Virus record (IMG/VR): IMGVR_UViG_3300026519_000033
Location: 1 to 35,857 of that record
Source: a virus
Reading direction: 5' to 3' (one strand)
Length of the DNA: 35,857 bases
Of the stretch, positions 14,320 to 22,348 are shown one piece after another. Each line of letters starts with the position of its first letter. The first letter of the stretch is position 1. The translations under genes and the position numbers were made by a program. The notes under the pieces are model-generated. The model worked only from the letters and a program-made list of their open reading frames with translations. It ran no database searches and had not been told where the DNA came from.

Positions 14320-14961
14320 ATGAATTTTCAACCAAATGTAAAGCATGAGGCTCATTTTGATAATAGGTACAAGCAAGTAGAGGAGATGAGCAAATCGTTC
14401 GGTTCTAAATTTTATTACATGCAGGCGATAGGTGTTGTGGTAGATGATATACTAAATGAGTTTGAGACTAAACAGTATTCTAAACTAAACGCACACCCTA
14501 TATTTGCCATAAGGGATAATGATAGTTTCCTACAAGGAAGTGAGTCGTTTGGTGGATTTGGTTTCCTTCCGTCATACAGTAAAATAATATACATACCTAA
14601 GAAATCTCTTGATGATTTGAAGGTAGTGCCGATGGAACATGACATCATATATGATACCATTGAGAATAGTTTATATCAAATTACTAACATAGACACTAAC
14701 AATGATGGATATGAGGGTGATAAGATTAACAACAGACAATTTAACTATAAAGTGTATCTAAAGGGGTATAGTGCTTCTACAAGCGAAATTATAGATGCGG
14801 ACATGGATGAAGATATGACCGATATAGACGGGGCATTATTGAGCCTTGGTGAATTGGAGTCTTTAACTAAAGTAGATGAAAATGATAATGTTAATACGCC
14901 ATCTAAAGTGATAAGTGATACAGTGGTAGGTGATAATCATAATCCATTCGAAAGGATTTAA
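14320..14961 (+). CDS. gp14: Neck protein gp14-like
   Basis: A 213-residue protein (T4 gp14: 256). Similar features are a start with a short Asn/Phe-rich region, a central VVVDDIL-EFET segment, then IIYIPKKSLDD, and the pattern HDIIYDTIENSLYQITNID, which parallels LIYFPMDNSLFEINWVE of T4 gp14. It ends with a Pro-Phe motif (HNPFERI) as gp14 does. In T4, gp13 and gp14 form the neck that closes the packaged head and accepts the tail. It is a single plus-strand gene between minus-strand operons; its partner gp13 is at 15752 on the opposite strand. SD AAAGGGATTAA. Confidence 0.72.
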   Translation: MNFQPNVKHEAHFDNRYKQVEEMSKSFGSKFYYMQAIGVVVDDILNEFETKQYSKLNAHPIFAIRDNDSFLQGSESFGGFGFLPSYSKIIYIPKKSLDDLKVVPMEHDIIYDTIENSLYQITNIDTNNDGYEGDKINNRQFNYKVYLKGYSASTSEIIDADMDEDMTDIDGALLSLGELESLTKVDENDNVNTPSKVISDTVVGDNHNPFERI

Positions 14962-15052
14962 GCCACTTTATAGCATTACCCTAGCTAGGAGTCGTTATTT
15001 TGATTATAATTGATTTAAGGGAGTGTTTTGTTTTATTGTTAGGGTGCCATGA
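14958..15052. repeat. Interspersed operon-boundary element, copy C
   Basis: TTAAGCCACTTTATAGCATT, then CTAGCTAGGAGTCGTTATTT and GATTTAAGGGAGTGTTTTGT. Lies between convergent gp14 and gp15 and, as in copy A, includes the TAA stop of the plus-strand gene. No GATAGGA hairpin follows here. Confidence 0.85.
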
Positions 15053-15077
15053 AGTGAATTAGCGAAGGAGTGTAACA

Positions 15078-15749
15078 TCACCCCATGCCTACTGAAATAT
15101 ATGACTCAATTAAGTTTGAGTTCACTAAATCATCTTTACTATCACCCGCAAACAAATTAAGATTTATTCTACTAATAGTTTGTGTATCATCTAATTCAAT
15201 CTCATTCACAAATAAGCAATTATAAACAGTTAATGATACAATAGCCGATGGCTCTCTATCTGACTCTAATTCATATTCTTTAATCTCACTTGTAATCTGT
15301 GTATTTGCCTGGATATGTAGTGTAGTAATTTCTGTTCCAAGGAATGGCAACTTTACATCTTTGAAATATGAGCCATACTCAAATATATCATTTATACTTT
15401 CTATGATAGAATATAATTCATTATTTGTTCTAGTCTTAATGGTTAATTCGTAATTCATACTGTAGCGTGTAGGTGCAAATATAGAATAACCATCACCTAT
15501 ATACTTTAGGTACTTATTATTAACGTGTTCTGTGTCACGTTCAATTCCATTGAACTTAAGGCTCATTGCAGGTAAGCTATCCTTATACAATGGTTCAACT
15601 TTACCACGTTCCTTATTCATGTATCGCCTATCACCGTCATTATAAAATAATGGAATTAGATATGTATCATTAACATACCACCCATCAAATAGAGATAATA
15701 TAGCAGATGAGTAAAACCTAATGTTATCGTGTTTTGGTATCTTATACAT
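15078..15749 (-). CDS. gp15: Tail terminator / sheath stabiliser gp15-like
   Basis: A 223-residue protein (T4 gp15: 272). It has the gp15 layout: IRFYSSAILSLFDGWYV at the start (T4: SSFRRYATLMGDLFSNI), an LPAMSLKFNGIERD region, the strand SMNYELTIKTRTNNELYSII, then IFEYG and a C-terminal IVSLTVYNCLF strand. In T4 gp15 caps the tube and sheath and joins tail to neck. It follows gp13 by two bases, in an operon gp4 - tube-fold - gp13 - gp15 that is entirely head-tail connector genes, which supports the call. Confidence 0.72.
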   Translation of the reverse strand: MYKIPKHDNIRFYSSAILSLFDGWYVNDTYLIPLFYNDGDRRYMNKERGKVEPLYKDSLPAMSLKFNGIERDTEHVNNKYLKYIGDGYSIFAPTRYSMNYELTIKTRTNNELYSIIESINDIFEYGSYFKDVKLPFLGTEITTLHIQANTQITSEIKEYELESDREPSAIVSLTVYNCLFVNEIELDDTQTISRINLNLFAGDSKDDLVNSNLIESYISVGMG

Positions 15750-15751
15750 AA

Positions 15752-16549
15752 TTACTTTCCTGCAATATAAATTGGTATAGCACTATTCAATTCATTATCT
15801 TCTATTCGTTGTTTATACTCATCAAGTAATGTATCTGCACGTTCAATCATGTAAGGCACATTCAAATGTAACCCATTACCCATAATAGATGACTGACTTA
15901 CGTCATATTTTGCACCTATTATAGTAGCCCAAAATCTCCACATTTTAGATAATAACAATAATTGGAAATTGTAATCATCGGAAACATTCTCTATAGGTAT
16001 CCTGCTATTTATAAGTACGGCTAGAGTATTCGTAATAACATCATCTGTTAGAATGTTAATTTTTCGTGTTAGTTTATTGTAATCATACGCTAGAGTATCT
16101 ACACCAAAATTGGATAGTGCGTTTAATTGGTCAAGTCTATTCTTTTGTTCAAATACAGTTGTCATGTTTCCTCCATTGACACCTGTAATTAATGATTTCA
16201 TAGAAACAGGAACATAAAGGTTAGCGTCATCAAACATTGTATCAATATTACCACTACCATTAATCTTTACGCCATCTAACTGATGTACTTCTAGTACAGA
16301 CACCGTTTCTACAGGTAATTGAAACGTTAATGAAGGATTAACTATTGTATCCCCGTTTTCATCTATTGTAGTGTCTGTACTGAACACCTGCACAACTTTA
16401 CGCTCAATACATTCAGAGCTATAATCTGAATGTTCTATATATGCACGATTAGCTATATCAATAAACGATGCTTCCGATATTTCTATATCGTGTGCATCAG
16501 ACCCTAATTGCCTGAATATAAATTCTTTTAATTCCGTTTGCGTCATCAT
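15752..16549 (-). CDS. gp13: Neck protein gp13-like
   Basis: A 265-residue protein (T4 gp13: 309). The N-terminus TELKEFIFRQLGSDAHDIEI, followed by a helix with IANRAYIEHSDYSSE, has the helix-strand pattern of gp13 (ELIEYIKRKLGAPVIKIEI). A long helical segment lies in the last third. gp13 binds the portal and gp14 to complete the head. The start overlaps the preceding stop as ATGA (16546-16549), so the genes are translationally coupled. Context with gp15 and gp4 is consistent. Confidence 0.7.
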   Translation of the reverse strand: MMTQTELKEFIFRQLGSDAHDIEISEASFIDIANRAYIEHSDYSSECIERKVVQVFSTDTTIDENGDTIVNPSLTFQLPVETVSVLEVHQLDGVKINGSGNIDTMFDDANLYVPVSMKSLITGVNGGNMTTVFEQKNRLDQLNALSNFGVDTLAYDYNKLTRKINILTDDVITNTLAVLINSRIPIENVSDDYNFQLLLLSKMWRFWATIIGAKYDVSQSSIMGNGLHLNVPYMIERADTLLDEYKQRIEDNELNSAIPIYIAGK

Positions 16550-17025
16550 TTTACCTTTTTTATTTTAATTTCGTTTATATCAATACTTATTGTAGAAATA
16601 ATTGTTGACTCTGACTGATTTGTAAGGTCAAAACTAAGTCCGCTAATATTGCTTATCATAACATCACTATACTCAATAGTTACTATATGCTCCCTATGTA
16701 ACCCATATATTAATAATCTTGCACTAAGTTTATTATTGCCATCAAATTTAGCCGTTCTATCCATTAAATCAATGATAGATAAATAAGTTTCCATATCCTC
16801 GCCTATTATTATATCAAAACTACCTACGCCGTACTCTATCTTATCAGACGAAAGCTTAGGCATGTATGATGATGGATTTGGGCTATCAAAGTTTGTTAGC
16901 GATATATCAGGAGTGGTAAATCTTTGTATTTGAAATTCAATGCCCTTCAATGATTTGTCACTTGTATCATCTGTATCAAATTGCAGGACGAAGTTCGTTG
17001 GTACTAATCTGTTAAATTTACTCAT
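16546..17025 (-). CDS. Tube-fold minor tail or connector protein
   Basis: A 159-residue beta-rich protein: LVPTNFVLQFDTD, then FQIQRFTTPDISL, then YGVGSFDIIIGEDMETYLSI and a C-terminal ISGLSFDL with a final alternating strand. This order (FxLxI, QxxxxPxISL, V-x-F-x-I-DEDMxxYL, ISGLSFD) is that of a family of small structural proteins in marine T4-like phages with a gp19-type tail-tube fold. T4 itself has no well-placed counterpart. It lies between gp4 and gp13, so a role in joining tube and neck is likely, but this is inference. Confidence 0.6.
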   Translation of the reverse strand: MSKFNRLVPTNFVLQFDTDDTSDKSLKGIEFQIQRFTTPDISLTNFDSPNPSSYMPKLSSDKIEYGVGSFDIIIGEDMETYLSIIDLMDRTAKFDGNNKLSARLLIYGLHREHIVTIEYSDVMISNISGLSFDLTNQSESTIISTISIDINEIKIKKVK

Positions 17026-17026
17026 G

Positions 17027-17503
17027 TTATACCTTTAGGATAAGTTCGTCCCAAATAACAAACTTATATTTTGTGTAACCTGCTATTTCGTTAGCATTGT
17101 TTATCCATTCATCTACCTCTTGCCATTTAGCCGTGTTAACTGAAAATGTTTGTAATGCTTTATTGTATGATATTTTATTTCCATTCTTTGGCATTTTTGG
17201 GGGAATGGTTTCTTTGTTTGGTTTAATCTCAATGAATGTGATTACATCCCTTCCCTTATCATCTTTTTGTAGTATCGTTAAGTCCATGTAATACTTAGAG
17301 TCTTTTTCTTTAATTGGATTATGATAAGTAAACACGCTTGCCTCACTTGCCCATGACTCTATTTGACCCATTTTAGATAACGTACTACATATTTCAAACG
17401 CTCTAAATTCCCAACTACTCCTATACGTAACCGAAGTTTGCATACACCCTTTAAACCTAGTATTAGCGTCATTTATAATTCCCTTATGTGTATTGAAAGA
17501 CAT
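17027..17503 (-). CDS. gp4: Head completion protein gp4-like (nuclease fold)
   Basis: A 158-residue protein (T4 gp4: 150). Matching features are TSVTYRSSWEFRAFEICSTL, the WASE motif, a Y-x-D strand pair (KYYMDLTIL) and VITFIEIKPNKET. The Asp of YMDL and the Glu-x-Lys of EIKP form a PD-(D/E)XK-type nuclease site. In T4 gp4 acts after packaging to complete the head before neck attachment. It is first in the operon to gp15 and has two possible promoters upstream: an iteron type (P9) and a late type (17539-17554). Confidence 0.75.
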   Translation of the reverse strand: MSFNTHKGIINDANTRFKGCMQTSVTYRSSWEFRAFEICSTLSKMGQIESWASEASVFTYHNPIKEKDSKYYMDLTILQKDDKGRDVITFIEIKPNKETIPPKMPKNGNKISYNKALQTFSVNTAKWQEVDEWINNANEIAGYTKYKFVIWDELILKV

Positions 17504-17538
17504 TTTTTGATAATTCCTTTATTTCGTTTGTTTGTTTG

Positions 17539-17554
17539 TTTATTCATATTTAAT
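17539..17554 (-). promoter_or_regulatory. Late-type promoter motif upstream of gp4
   Basis: On the minus strand ATTAAATATGAATAAA, the same sequence as at 17682-17700 on the plus strand. About 45 bases before the gp4 start. Inferred late promoter. Confidence 0.5.
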
Positions 17555-17606
17555 TGTGATACTCCGCCACATAAATTAGGTGGAATATCAATTCTTCTGG
17601 TTTCAT
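17550..17606 (-). pseudogene. Short ORF, possible remnant of an MKPEE-type gene
   Basis: An 18-codon ORF whose first codons spell MKPEE, identical to the start of the gene at 11535, then LIFHLIYVAEYHN. The ATG is next to the expected transcription start of P9 and has no SD, unlike all other P-promoter genes, which have a leader of about 20-25 bases. The likely reading is a deletion that joined promoter P9 to the beginning of a lost gene. It may not be translated. Confidence 0.3.
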
Positions 17607-17646
17607 GATTATGTATAGTAACATAGGTTAGCTTAGAGTTAGCTTA
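17607..17646 (-). promoter_or_regulatory. Iteron promoter P9
   Basis: Intact tandem TAAGCTAAC and GTTACTATACATAATC. No full gene with an early look follows it; the first complete gene downstream is gp4. Possibly orphaned, or gives early transcription of the connector operon. Confidence 0.65.
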
Positions 17647-17681
17647 TATCCACCACTTTAAAGAGATGGTTTTACTTTGAT

Positions 17682-17703
17682 ATTAAATATGAATAAACAA
17701 AGG
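17682..17703 (+). promoter_or_regulatory. Late-type promoter motif upstream of the 17712 gene
   Basis: ATTAAATATGAATAAACAAA followed by GG, nearly the same as upstream of gp14. Inferred late promoter. Confidence 0.5.
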
Positions 17704-17711
17704 ATTAAAAA

Positions 17712-17882
17712 ATGGCAAGAGTGGTACTAAAGAAAGAAAATTCGTTTGAGAAGGCTAAAAAGAAACAAGAGACCGAATTTAAAAAGGTGTTGTCTAACAA
17801 ACAAAAACCGAAAAATAAGTTACCCGATGTTACACTTAAAAGATTAGAAGCATTGCATAAGCTAAATATGTTCAAAAAATAG
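17712..17882 (+). CDS. Small basic protein, 56 residues
   Basis: A lysine-rich soluble protein (MARVVLKKENSFEKAKKKQE, then EFKKVLSN and KNKLPDVTLKRLEALHKL). Preceded by SD AAAGGATTAA and a late-type promoter, and followed directly by a strong hairpin, so it is a complete transcription unit. Basic charge and late expression suggest a DNA- or head-associated protein, but no family is recognised. It is the only gene on this strand between two minus-strand operons. Confidence 0.6.
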   Translation: MARVVLKKENSFEKAKKKQETEFKKVLSNKQKPKNKLPDVTLKRLEALHKLNMFKK

Positions 17883-17903
17883 GGGTATCATATTCCCCTA
17901 TTT
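17877..17903. terminator. Bidirectional terminator hairpin between convergent genes
   Basis: AAATAGGGG and CCCCTATTT form a perfect 9-bp stem with a 9-base loop. On the plus strand it is followed by ATTTTCTT; on the minus strand by TTTTTTGAAC, a good U-run. It overlaps the stop codons of both convergent genes. Confidence 0.75.
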
Positions 17904-18058
17904 ATTTTCTTCATAACCTCATTCTCTTCTTCTATACGATTATTGGTCTGTAGCAACACTAAATTTAATTCACCTTCACTCATATCAAGTAATGTGTTTC
18001 TATCAATTTTGGCTACACGTGTTAAATGTTCAACCGTGCTATATATACTATTCATCAT
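17888..18058 (-). CDS. Small protein, 56 residues, downstream of gp26-like gene
   Basis: Begins at a double ATG (MMNSIYSTVEHLTRVAKIDR) with SD CGAGG four bases before. Helical, mixed charge: a DMSEGELNLVLLQTNN helix and a Glu/Lys-rich end. It starts 20 bases after the gp26-like stop and ends in the terminator at 17877-17903. In T4 the hub gene region encodes small assembly factors, so a baseplate chaperone role is possible, but no sequence match is claimed. Confidence 0.6.
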   Translation of the reverse strand: MMNSIYSTVEHLTRVAKIDRNTLLDMSEGELNLVLLQTNNRIEEENEVMKKINRGI

Positions 18059-18078
18059 TGCCTCGTTTCCAAGGCAAC

Positions 18079-18855
18079 TTAAAAATTTGGCAAATCACCG
18101 TAGATTATTTCATTATCAAAATTACAGTAAATACATTTATACTTAATTTTATATTCAATACTTGGTATAACCTTATCTAGCTCATTAATAAGCCTAAAAA
18201 ATATATCCTCTTCCAACTCATCGAAACACCATTTAACAATCTCATCTTTACTTAACGGTTTATACTCTGTGCCATTTATATTAATAGCATCTATATACCT
18301 AAGTAGGTAATCCGCCATATCTTCATTTTCAACCGTTGTATAAGTTTCGTGGTAATCATTATCAAACGATAGTACAAATGTATAATCATCAATGTCTAAT
18401 TTAAGCACACTAAGAGGCTCTATATTAAAGTCTTTCTTTAAGTCTATGCTTTGGGTACTATAGGCATCACATTTTTTACAATTGTGTTCTAATCCATGTA
18501 TGTACCTGCTTCTTGATAACTCATATAATTTTACAAGTAAATACTCTCTTTGTACCTTATTAAATGTGTAATCATAATCTGTCTGAATACAAGGCTCTAT
18601 GATAATATCCCACTGTAGTTTTTTAGTAGCGTTCTTCACCTCAACTTCCGTTAAATCATCATCTAACATGTATATCGCATATATATACTGAACGATACTA
18701 CGGTTTGACCATGCGGTTAATGTGACTTTTGGAATGAAGTTCTTTATCTCCACTGTAGTAACAAATGTACTTTTAATATTTGGCATGTCAAATTTTGGCT
18801 TTTTGTTTAGCCCAAATATCTTTTTCATTTTGTTTAGCCCAAATATATTTTTCAT
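18079..18855 (-). CDS. gp26: Baseplate hub protein gp26-like, with two CxxC pairs
   Basis: A 258-residue protein. It has a strand LTAWSNRSIVQYIYAIYMLD, a central CKKC (Cys126, Cys129) and a C-terminal CIYC (241, 244), which together could bind one zinc ion. A zinc-ribbon baseplate protein of this size is typical of the T4 gp26 family. The N-terminus is a direct duplication of nine residues (MKNIFGLNK / MKKIFGLNK) encoded by a 27-bp tandem repeat, so the second Met (18828) is an alternative start. The first start overlaps the dNMP kinase stop as ATGA. gp51 and gp28 are less likely alternatives. Confidence 0.55.
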   Translation of the reverse strand: MKNIFGLNKMKKIFGLNKKPKFDMPNIKSTFVTTVEIKNFIPKVTLTAWSNRSIVQYIYAIYMLDDDLTEVEVKNATKKLQWDIIIEPCIQTDYDYTFNKVQREYLLVKLYELSRSRYIHGLEHNCKKCDAYSTQSIDLKKDFNIEPLSVLKLDIDDYTFVLSFDNDYHETYTTVENEDMADYLLRYIDAININGTEYKPLSKDEIVKWCFDELEEDIFFRLINELDKVIPSIEYKIKYKCIYCNFDNEIIYGDLPNF

Positions 18856-19400
18856 TTTGTATCCTTCAACAAGTTCAATTCTTCCATTACTATATCTAAC
18901 ATACTTTCGTATGCTTTTGTATTATCATTTAGTACCGTAGTTTCAAATTCATAATCATCTAATGCGGTTTCGCTAATGTGTTCACCCTCGTAAGGTTTGT
19001 AATTTACATTATTAACTCTAAGTGTATCAACGGTATATCTACTACATAATTCTGGTATTTCTATTTCATTCTTGTATCTACAATCAGTAATGATAGCTAA
19101 ATCTATTCCTTTGTCCTCATTATTGATAATACTCTTAGTCAATATATCTACGAAAAAGTTTTCATTTACACCTATAATAGCTGTACCTATTTGTTGTAAT
19201 AATGCTCTTTCTTCACTGCCTTCTACGTTCTTCCTAGTGTCTAGTTCCTCTAATGATATATCATACAACTTTGCAACACTATCCTTTAGTGGAGACGCTA
19301 ACGTAAACCGCTTTACGTTTCCTTTGAAATGTTTGGCGATATAATCTGCCGTGAAATCTTTACCTGCTCTCTTTTTTCCACTTATGAATAGTATTCTCAT
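18852..19400 (-). CDS. gp1: Deoxynucleoside monophosphate kinase gp1
   Basis: A 182-residue kinase starting MRILFISGKKRAGKDFTADY with a P-loop G-K-K-R-A-G-K-D. Further features are LASPLKDSV, the LLQQIGTAIIG helix, ITDCRYKNEIE, and a late HISETALDDYEFET motif typical of T4 dNMP kinase. It phosphorylates dGMP, dTMP and hydroxymethyl-dCMP in T4. Shorter than T4 gp1 (241) but all motifs are present. It overlaps both neighbours by four bases (ATGA), in the operon gp55-like - gp1 - gp26-like - small protein. Confidence 0.85.
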   Translation of the reverse strand: MRILFISGKKRAGKDFTADYIAKHFKGNVKRFTLASPLKDSVAKLYDISLEELDTRKNVEGSEERALLQQIGTAIIGVNENFFVDILTKSIINNEDKGIDLAIITDCRYKNEIEIPELCSRYTVDTLRVNNVNYKPYEGEHISETALDDYEFETTVLNDNTKAYESMLDIVMEELNLLKDTK

Positions 19401-20533
19401 TTTTTGTCCTTTGCTGGTAACATGCGTTTTGGTTTATACACCTTTACTACTCCATCTTTTTTTAATGCCTTTTCTATCTCATCATCGAATACGCATTCGG
19501 ACATAAATCTATCCTCTATTGTATCAAATAATAAAAAGGGCTGTTCTTTTTTATCTTCATATACTAAGTTATCATACACTGCTTTTGGAATAAACACTTT
19601 ATCTATAGCAACCATACCATTAATTATGTCATCGTCCTCAACATACTGCACATCATGCTCTGCACGTGATAAGTAATTCCTAATGCTAATATCAAACATA
19701 TCATAAAAATCATCATTAACTATATCAGGTCTTATATTTATACATAGATACTGATAGTTATTATTTCTAGCTATTTCCGCGTTTCTCTGTATAGTGTTTT
19801 TTTGATTATACAGAGTTTCATTGTGTAACATAGGTGTGTATATATCAATTAACAACACATCATTTATCATCATCATGTATTGTTTCTTTTTAACCTTAAA
19901 TTTAGGTACTGTTTTGTCTATTGTAATTGAGTGATTTAATTTCAACTTTGTACCATACGTTTCTTTTAAGTGCATGGTTATATTTTTTAACATTGTATAA
20001 TAATCATGGTCACGAAATATTTCCAATTCATGTGACAGGGTGTGCTTTGGTATCATTTTTTCAATGTTTCTATGTATGTAAGGTAAATATGTTTTATCTC
20101 CTTCATTTTCTCTTATCGACTCTACAATATTGCTATATTTTGATAGCCCCTTTATGATTTCTAAGAATGCAGATGTAATTATACTTGTATTGTATGTGAA
20201 TAAATTTCCATCTTCCTTAAATGATTTGAATGTATATCTAAGTAACTTATACCGTGCATGTGAGGTCATATCTTTTTTAGTATCATCATCATAACCACTC
20301 CATTTTGGAATCATTATCAACCGCTCGATTAACAGCTCATTTTGTGTGGTATATAGATAACCAAGGGTCTTATCTTCTCTACCTAATCCACAGTACTTAT
20401 AGAACCGATGGTCTATATACCCATTGCGTTTCTTTAGCCCATTATCTTCAAGCCATTTCTTAAGTGCATTGTCTAACTCATTCCTATATGCAAGATGTCT
20501 ATTGTCCTTTTCATCTTCTAGGTGTTGTGTCAT
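19397..20533 (-). CDS. gp55-like late sigma factor with a long C-terminal extension
   Basis: A 378-residue protein from the ATG at 20533 (SD AAAAAGGAT); a longer frame to 20572 starts inside P10 and is rejected. Residues 60-135 (ELLIERLIMIPKWSGYDDD, KDMTSHARYKLLRYTFKSF, FTYNTSIITSAFLEII) follow T4 gp55, whose pattern is [37 protein letters not shown], then NPHAYITQACFNAFV. gp55 directs RNA polymerase to late promoters with the gp45 clamp. T4 gp55 has only 185 residues. Here residues 205-290 resemble a Vsr-type nuclease fold (a VLLIDIY strand, an R-N-A-E-I-A-R-N-N-N-Y-Q-Y-L-C-I helix-strand) but lack a convincing catalytic set. The fusion is unusual. Confidence 0.6.
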   Translation of the reverse strand: MTQHLEDEKDNRHLAYRNELDNALKKWLEDNGLKKRNGYIDHRFYKYCGLGREDKTLGYLYTTQNELLIERLIMIPKWSGYDDDTKKDMTSHARYKLLRYTFKSFKEDGNLFTYNTSIITSAFLEIIKGLSKYSNIVESIRENEGDKTYLPYIHRNIEKMIPKHTLSHELEIFRDHDYYTMLKNITMHLKETYGTKLKLNHSITIDKTVPKFKVKKKQYMMMINDVLLIDIYTPMLHNETLYNQKNTIQRNAEIARNNNYQYLCINIRPDIVNDDFYDMFDISIRNYLSRAEHDVQYVEDDDIINGMVAIDKVFIPKAVYDNLVYEDKKEQPFLLFDTIEDRFMSECVFDDEIEKALKKDGVVKVYKPKRMLPAKDKK

Positions 20534-20557
20534 ATTTATCCTTTTTAATTTATTTTC

Positions 20558-20594
20558 AATGTATAGTAACATAAGTTAGCTTAGAGTTAACTTA
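20558..20594 (-). promoter_or_regulatory. Iteron promoter P10, gp55-like operon
   Basis: Distal iteron is TAAGTTAAC (one change), proximal TAAGCTAAC, then GTTACTATACATTG. The gp46 stop TAA (20592-20594) forms the start of the distal iteron. Confidence 0.7.
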
Positions 20595-22325
20595 GATGAA
20601 TTCAATATCCGTATAAATATCATCTACTTTCACTACATTGATGATGCGGTCAAACATTTCTAAATCTATATCGCTATTGTGGCTAATTACATATATAGGT
20701 ATATTGACAGATATATCTTTCAATGCCTCTATTACTATTCCCAACCTAGAACCGTCTAATGCTATATCTAGTATTTCATCTATCAATAGTATAGGTACAC
20801 TATTGTCTAATTCTAATCCAAGCTTGATGAATGTTAATAGAAAGCTAAAATTAATGCTACTCAACTCCCCATCACTTTGGCTGAATATATCAATCTCCTT
20901 ATTATTCTTTATTAGTGATATATCCAACCCGTCATTTATACTAATCTCCAAACTATCATCAAACCTGCATAAGTAAGAATTAACTGTACTCTCAATGTAT
21001 GGTAAGTACTCTGAAAATAAATCAACACGTATCTTATCATCTTTTATTAACTTACCTATATCAACACAATTATTATATAGTAATTCAATCTCTTTATGTT
21101 TAGCTTCTATATTAGCGTGTTCTATTACAAGCTTATCTATCTTATCATTTATTTTAGTTAGCTTATCGTCATTGGATACTTTAGGAACGGATAATCTATC
21201 TATGTTACTGTTTAACCTACTTATTTCACGCCTTAAATCGCTTATCACGTCTAACTCTATACTTAGCCTACCTAAAGCAGTTTCAAGCTTATTCTTTGTT
21301 TTAATTAGTTTATCCTCTTTGGCATCTATTTGTTTCAATACAACGTTACATTTATCTATATTTGATATATACTTATCCCTATCTACATGACCTATAATAT
21401 CCTTCACAGTAGGACAAGCACCACACGCTTTAAATTTAACTAGTTGACTGTCGTAACTGTTAAGTTTAGTAGTTATTGTATTAAGTTTCAATGTAATATC
21501 ATTGCGTTTGGTATTAATAGTACTTATCAAGTCATTAACTTTATTTAGCTTTGCTGTGTATTCATCATGTTTAGAATTAATGTTATCTACATCTTTTAAC
21601 GATAGTTCCATCTCAATCTTATCTATATCAAACTTGTAAGCCTGTATCTCCTTTAATATTGCCTCTTCGTTATCTTTGTTGTTATCCTCTATGGTATCCT
21701 TTATTTCTTTTGCGTTATCTAAATTGTTAGTTACATTTGTTAGCTCATAGTTTGCAGATAATAGCTCGTTTTTGTATTTTGAAGTTCTATCTTTGGTTGT
21801 ATCCTTGATGTGTCTTAATATATCAATGCCTAATAAATTCTCTACGAACATTTTTCTATCATTCTTTGATAAGTACAGGAATGGGCTACTAGACTGTTTA
21901 TTGTTCACTAGGTTTCGTTTTAAGAAAGTTTTTAGTTCAATGCCACTTAAGATGTTGTTAACAATGTATTCATCATCTATTGCCTTGCTAGAGCCTATAG
22001 ACACATCTGTACCATTACTATCAAATATTGTTAACGTATTTGGTTTCATTGTGCGGATAATAGTATGCGTATCAAGTACCAAAGTAACCGATAAATCTTT
22101 CTTTTTAATTCTATTAATTAAAGAACTGTTTGATATAGTGGCTATACCATTTCCTTTTGGATTTATAGCAGTTCCATACAAGGCATAAACAATAGCGTGT
22201 AATAATGTAGATTTGCCTGCACCATTACTGCCTTGTATTAAATGCAAACCATTATCTGTAAAATCTATAGTTAGCTCTTTTGATATAGATTTGAAGTTTC
22301 GTATAGTCATTGACTTGAACGTCAT
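20592..22325 (-). CDS. gp46: Recombination nuclease subunit gp46 (SbcC/Rad50-like)
   Basis: A 577-residue protein from the ATG at 22325 (SD AAAAAGGACA); the longer frame to 22403 runs through P11 and is rejected. It has Walker A GSNGAGKST (32-40), long coiled coils on both sides of a zinc hook CGAC (302-305), a signature-like SDGELSSINF and Walker B ILLIDEILD. In T4 gp46 pairs with the gp47 nuclease to resect DNA ends for recombination-dependent replication. No gp47 gene is beside it or recognisable elsewhere in the window; the phosphoesterase at 30886 is a candidate substitute. Confidence 0.9.
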   Translation of the reverse strand: MTFKSMTIRNFKSISKELTIDFTDNGLHLIQGSNGAGKSTLLHAIVYALYGTAINPKGNGIATISNSSLINRIKKKDLSVTLVLDTHTIIRTMKPNTLTIFDSNGTDVSIGSSKAIDDEYIVNNILSGIELKTFLKRNLVNNKQSSSPFLYLSKNDRKMFVENLLGIDILRHIKDTTKDRTSKYKNELLSANYELTNVTNNLDNAKEIKDTIEDNNKDNEEAILKEIQAYKFDIDKIEMELSLKDVDNINSKHDEYTAKLNKVNDLISTINTKRNDITLKLNTITTKLNSYDSQLVKFKACGACPTVKDIIGHVDRDKYISNIDKCNVVLKQIDAKEDKLIKTKNKLETALGRLSIELDVISDLRREISRLNSNIDRLSVPKVSNDDKLTKINDKIDKLVIEHANIEAKHKEIELLYNNCVDIGKLIKDDKIRVDLFSEYLPYIESTVNSYLCRFDDSLEISINDGLDISLIKNNKEIDIFSQSDGELSSINFSFLLTFIKLGLELDNSVPILLIDEILDIALDGSRLGIVIEALKDISVNIPIYVISHNSDIDLEMFDRIINVVKVDDIYTDIEFI

Positions 22326-22348
22326 CTTATTGTCCTTTTTGTTTTTTT

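Noticed and set aside
20533-20572. Longer N-terminus for the gp55-like protein
   Set aside because: The upstream start lies within or before the promoter P10 -10 region, while the ATG at 20533 has a strong SD. The same reasoning shortens gp46 (to 22325) and the gene at 13120 (to 13536).
21772-22188. 138-residue plus-strand ORF and others opposite gp46 (20638-20976, 20995-21390)
   Set aside because: Antisense frames of a coiled-coil gene in AT-rich DNA; Leu/Ser-rich low-complexity translations without start signals.
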